A stretch of 7,553 nt of DNA. Origin: an uncultured Lachnospiraceae bacterium (GTDB lineage: Bacteria > Bacillota > Clostridia > Lachnospirales > Lachnospiraceae). Location of the stretch: contig CADBRG010000056.1 in assembly GCA_902797015.1 (NCBI GenBank), positions 1-7,553 on the forward strand, written 5' to 3'. Position numbers and translations under genes: made by a program. The notes under the pieces are model-generated. The model worked only from the letters and a program-made list of their open reading frames with translations, did not search any database and was not told the origin of the DNA. Of this stretch, positions 5,942 to 7,553 are shown piece by piece. Numbering within the stretch: the stretch's first letter is position 1; each line of letters opens with the position of its first letter.

Positions 5942-6997
5942 ATGAAAACATTATATGCACAGGCACAAAAAGGCGGCACAGTCGCATTGGTTGAAAAAGA
6001 GCTTCCGGCGCCGGGGCCGGGTCAGGTTCTGTTAAAGGCAAAATATTCCGCAATGAGCCCGGGAACAGAGAATGGTCTTTTAGGAGAGCACATCGTTCCC
6101 CTTCCGACAAGCATTGGTTATGCTATGGTGGCTGAGGTCATCGAAGTCGGACCGGAAGTATATGAGCTGAAGGTCGGAGATCATATTGTAACTACAGGTG
6201 AGCATGCGCAGTATCTGATCATGGATGAGATGAACTGCACAATCTGTCCGGAAGGGGTTGATCTTAAGCAGGCAGCATTCTGGAACCTGGGCCATACAGG
6301 AATGTATGCGCTTCGCCGCTCCGGTCTGCAGATGGGTGAGCCGTGCGCAGTACTCGGTCAGGGATTTGTCGGCGCGATTACGGCACAGTGTGCAAGAATC
6401 GCAGGCGCAATGCCGGTCATCGTAACAGATCTTGACGACGATCGTCTGGAAGCAGCTAAGAAAATGGGCGTTGATGTTGCGATCAACTCCAAGACCGATC
6501 CGGACGGACTGGCAAATGAAGTTGCAAAGCTTGGCGGCGGTCTGCCAGTCATCTTTGAAGCAACCGGCGCAAGAGGCCCGCTGATGCAGGCGGCCGAGCT
6601 GATCGGTGAGAGAGGACGTCTGGTGATGATCTCACAGGTTCATGGTGAGGCAATGCCGCCGATCGACGATCCGATCATGCAGAAAGGTGCGAGCCTGATC
6701 GGTACCTATGTTAACTCCAAGCCGTTCAAATTAAGAAGAGCAGACCTGTTTATCGATGGCATCTGGCCGCCGGTAATGCATCGTGATCTGGCTCGCTATG
6801 GCAGCTCTGACTGCTGGACCAGTGATGAAGACATCCGTGTCTTCCTGAACCTGATCAAATATGGTAAGCTTGATATCACACCGCTTATCAGCCATGAGTT
6901 CAAGTACACAGAGATTTCTGATGCATATGCAAACTATGTATATCCGAACATCGACGGATCTCTGACAGGCGGCGTGATCAACTGGATGGAAGATTAA
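5942..6997 (+). CDS. MDR-superfamily NAD(P)-dependent dehydrogenase without zinc sites
   Basis: The protein has 351 residues, a normal length for medium-chain dehydrogenases. The N-terminal GroES-like domain (1-about 130) has PGPGQVLLKAKYSAMSPGTE (24-43) and EVIEVGPEVYELKVGDHIV (65-83). The Rossmann domain carries VLGQGFVG with Gly139, Gly141 and Gly144, and Asp163 at the end of the second strand (VIVTDLDDDR), which favours NAD(H). The catalytic-zinc Cys (CGSD in classical enzymes) is replaced by SPGTE (39-43), the GHE motif by GYA (59-61), and the four-Cys structural-zinc lobe is missing. The SxGTE signature is known from a zinc-less branch that includes BchC-like proteins. It probably oxidises or reduces a C=O/CHOH group of the imported compound; an enoyl-type reduction is also possible. 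AGGAG (5928-5932) precedes the ATG by 9 bases. It is the middle gene of the operon. Confidence 0.85.
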   Translation: MKTLYAQAQKGGTVALVEKELPAPGPGQVLLKAKYSAMSPGTENGLLGEHIVPLPTSIGYAMVAEVIEVGPEVYELKVGDHIVTTGEHAQYLIMDEMNCTICPEGVDLKQAAFWNLGHTGMYALRRSGLQMGEPCAVLGQGFVGAITAQCARIAGAMPVIVTDLDDDRLEAAKKMGVDVAINSKTDPDGLANEVAKLGGGLPVIFEATGARGPLMQAAELIGERGRLVMISQVHGEAMPPIDDPIMQKGASLIGTYVNSKPFKLRRADLFIDGIWPPVMHRDLARYGSSDCWTSDEDIRVFLNLIKYGKLDITPLISHEFKYTEISDAYANYVYPNIDGSLTGGVINWMED

Positions 6998-7020
6998 ATA
7001 CAGATCATGGAGGGAGTATC

Positions 7021-7434
7021 ATGACTTCTAATATTACAAAAGTGCTTCATACCGGAATCAGCGTTTACAATATGGAGGAGTCCATTGAGTGGTATCGCAA
7101 GAATCTCGGCTTTGAAGTGGTGAAAGATGACGGTTATGTTCCGCCTCTGAAGGCAAAAATCGTTTTTGTTGAAAAGGACGGATATCAGATCGAATTCTTC
7201 GAATATGATGAGCCGAAGAAAATGCCGGAAGACAGACTGATGCCAAACACCGATCTGCAGACGGTAGGAACCAAGCATGTTGCATTTGCTACCGATGATA
7301 TGGATGCCTTAAAAGAAGGCTTTGTAGCAAACGGCGTTGACATCGCACACGAAGTCCGTATGGGAGATGACGCAGTCATGTTCGTACGCGACTGCAACGG
7401 AGTACTCATCGAATTTATCCAGCAACCTAAATAA
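7021..7434 (+). CDS. VOC-family metalloenzyme (glyoxalase/epimerase fold)
   Basis: The protein has 137 residues in two beta-alpha-beta-beta-beta modules, the usual size of a single VOC chain. Module one starts KVLHTGISVYNMEESIEWYR and ends YQIEFFEY; module two runs from GTKHVAFATDDMDALKEGF to GVLIEFIQQP. The four metal-ligand positions of glyoxalase I and methylmalonyl-CoA epimerase are kept: His10, Glu58, His86 and Glu131, so metal-dependent catalysis is likely. Family members isomerise, epimerise, lyse or dioxygenate small oxygenated substrates; dioxygenation is unlikely if the host is a strict anaerobe. Epimerisation or isomerisation of an alpha-carbonyl intermediate made or used by the neighbouring dehydrogenase is my inference. 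GGAGGGAG (7009-7016) lies 4 bases before the ATG, 23 bases after the dehydrogenase stop. It is the last gene of the operon. Confidence 0.88.
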   Translation: MTSNITKVLHTGISVYNMEESIEWYRKNLGFEVVKDDGYVPPLKAKIVFVEKDGYQIEFFEYDEPKKMPEDRLMPNTDLQTVGTKHVAFATDDMDALKEGFVANGVDIAHEVRMGDDAVMFVRDCNGVLIEFIQQPK

Positions 7435-7438
7435 ACAC

Positions 7439-7468
7439 AAGGGGTCAGGTATTTGCCTGACCCCTTTT
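7439..7468 (+). terminator. Intrinsic terminator of the MFS-MDR-VOC operon
   Basis: GGGGTCAGG (7441-7449) pairs perfectly with CCTGACCCC (7456-7464) around the loop TATTTG. AA (7439-7440) and TTTT (7465-7468) complete the structure. It starts 4 bases after the VOC stop codon and ends the operon. Confidence 0.93.
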
Positions 7469-7469
7469 C

Positions 7470-7498
7470 TTGACTTGTGATAAAAAAGCGTCTATAAT
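7470..7498 (+). promoter_or_regulatory. Near-consensus sigma-A promoter of the next gene
   Basis: TTGACT (7470-7475), a 17-base spacer and TATAAT (7493-7498) form the best promoter in the window, with a start expected near 7505. The spacer contains AAAAAAGCGT followed by CTAT, resembling the operator block before the beta-helix gene (15 of 19 bases over 7477-7495). A protein bound there would block rather than assist polymerase. Confidence 0.85.
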
Positions 7499-7528
7499 GA
7501 ATCGGATTATGAGTTATTGTCTGAATTT

Positions 7529-7534
7529 GGAGGG
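7529..7534 (+). promoter_or_regulatory. Ribosome binding site that sets a GTG start at 7541
   Basis: GGAGGG lies 6 bases before GTG at 7541, and no ATG lies at a usable distance downstream of it in the window. The ATG at 7497 overlaps the -10 and cannot be on the transcript; the one at 7509 lacks a ribosome binding site. Confidence 0.65.
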
Positions 7535-7540
7535 ATTTTC

Positions 7541-7553
7541 GTGGTTAGAAGTA
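7541..7553 (+). CDS. Start of an unidentified gene, cut by the right edge
   Basis: Only four codons are visible (GTG GTT AGA AGT, giving M-V-R-S). The call rests on the strong promoter at 7470-7498 and the GGAGGG ribosome binding site. It is a separate transcription unit from the MFS operon. Nothing can be said about its product. Confidence 0.5.

Noticed and set aside
7497..7553. Open frame from ATG 7497 to the right edge
   Set aside because: The ATG overlaps the TATAAT -10, so it would not be on the transcript; GTG 7541 has a proper ribosome binding site.
1..7553. CRISPR arrays, tRNA/rRNA genes, insertion sequences, attachment sites, known riboswitches
   Set aside because: No regularly spaced repeats, cloverleaf, transposase or terminal inverted repeats were seen; gaps between genes are short and explained by promoters and terminators.

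Overview
The window looks like chromosome of an anaerobic, gut-type Firmicute, probably a Clostridia/Lachnospiraceae-like bacterium. Supporting signs are AGGAG-type ribosome binding sites before every gene, compact intrinsic terminators with U-tracts, a YesN-type response regulator with an AraC output domain, and moderate GC with AGA and CGT arginine codons both in use. This is an inference from style; no marker gene is present to fix the taxon.

Layout. At the left edge, on the minus strand, is the N-terminus of an AEC-type (auxin efflux carrier family) permease with its own good sigma-A promoter. A divergent intergenic region of about 220 bp follows. On the plus strand come: (1) a 746-residue right-handed beta-helix protein without a signal peptide, closed by a strong terminator; (2) a 542-residue receiver + AraC-type transcriptional regulator, closed by a long hairpin; (3) a three-gene operon of an MFS carrier (OFA/monocarboxylate-like), a zinc-less MDR-family NAD(P) dehydrogenase and a small VOC (glyoxalase-fold) metalloenzyme, closed by a terminator; and (4) a near-consensus promoter and the first codons of a further gene that runs off the right edge.

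How it may work together. The promoter of the beta-helix gene and that of the MFS operon share a 23-bp block (19 identities, including the exact 12-mer GCGTGTATTTTT). In both, the block ends exactly 17 nt before ATAAT, and neither promoter has a recognisable -35 at normal spacing. This is the geometry of an activator site overlapping -35, and the AraC-type regulator encoded between the two units is the obvious candidate to bind it. The beta-helix protein, carrier, dehydrogenase and VOC enzyme would then form one regulon: import of a small, probably carboxylated or oxygenated organic molecule, then intracellular processing by an oxidoreductase, a VOC-fold isomerase/epimerase/lyase and a large cytoplasmic beta-helix protein of unknown activity. 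The substrate cannot be named from the sequence. The combination of a cytosolic, cysteine-rich, apparently highly expressed beta-helix protein with this transport and redox cassette is the most likely undescribed system here.
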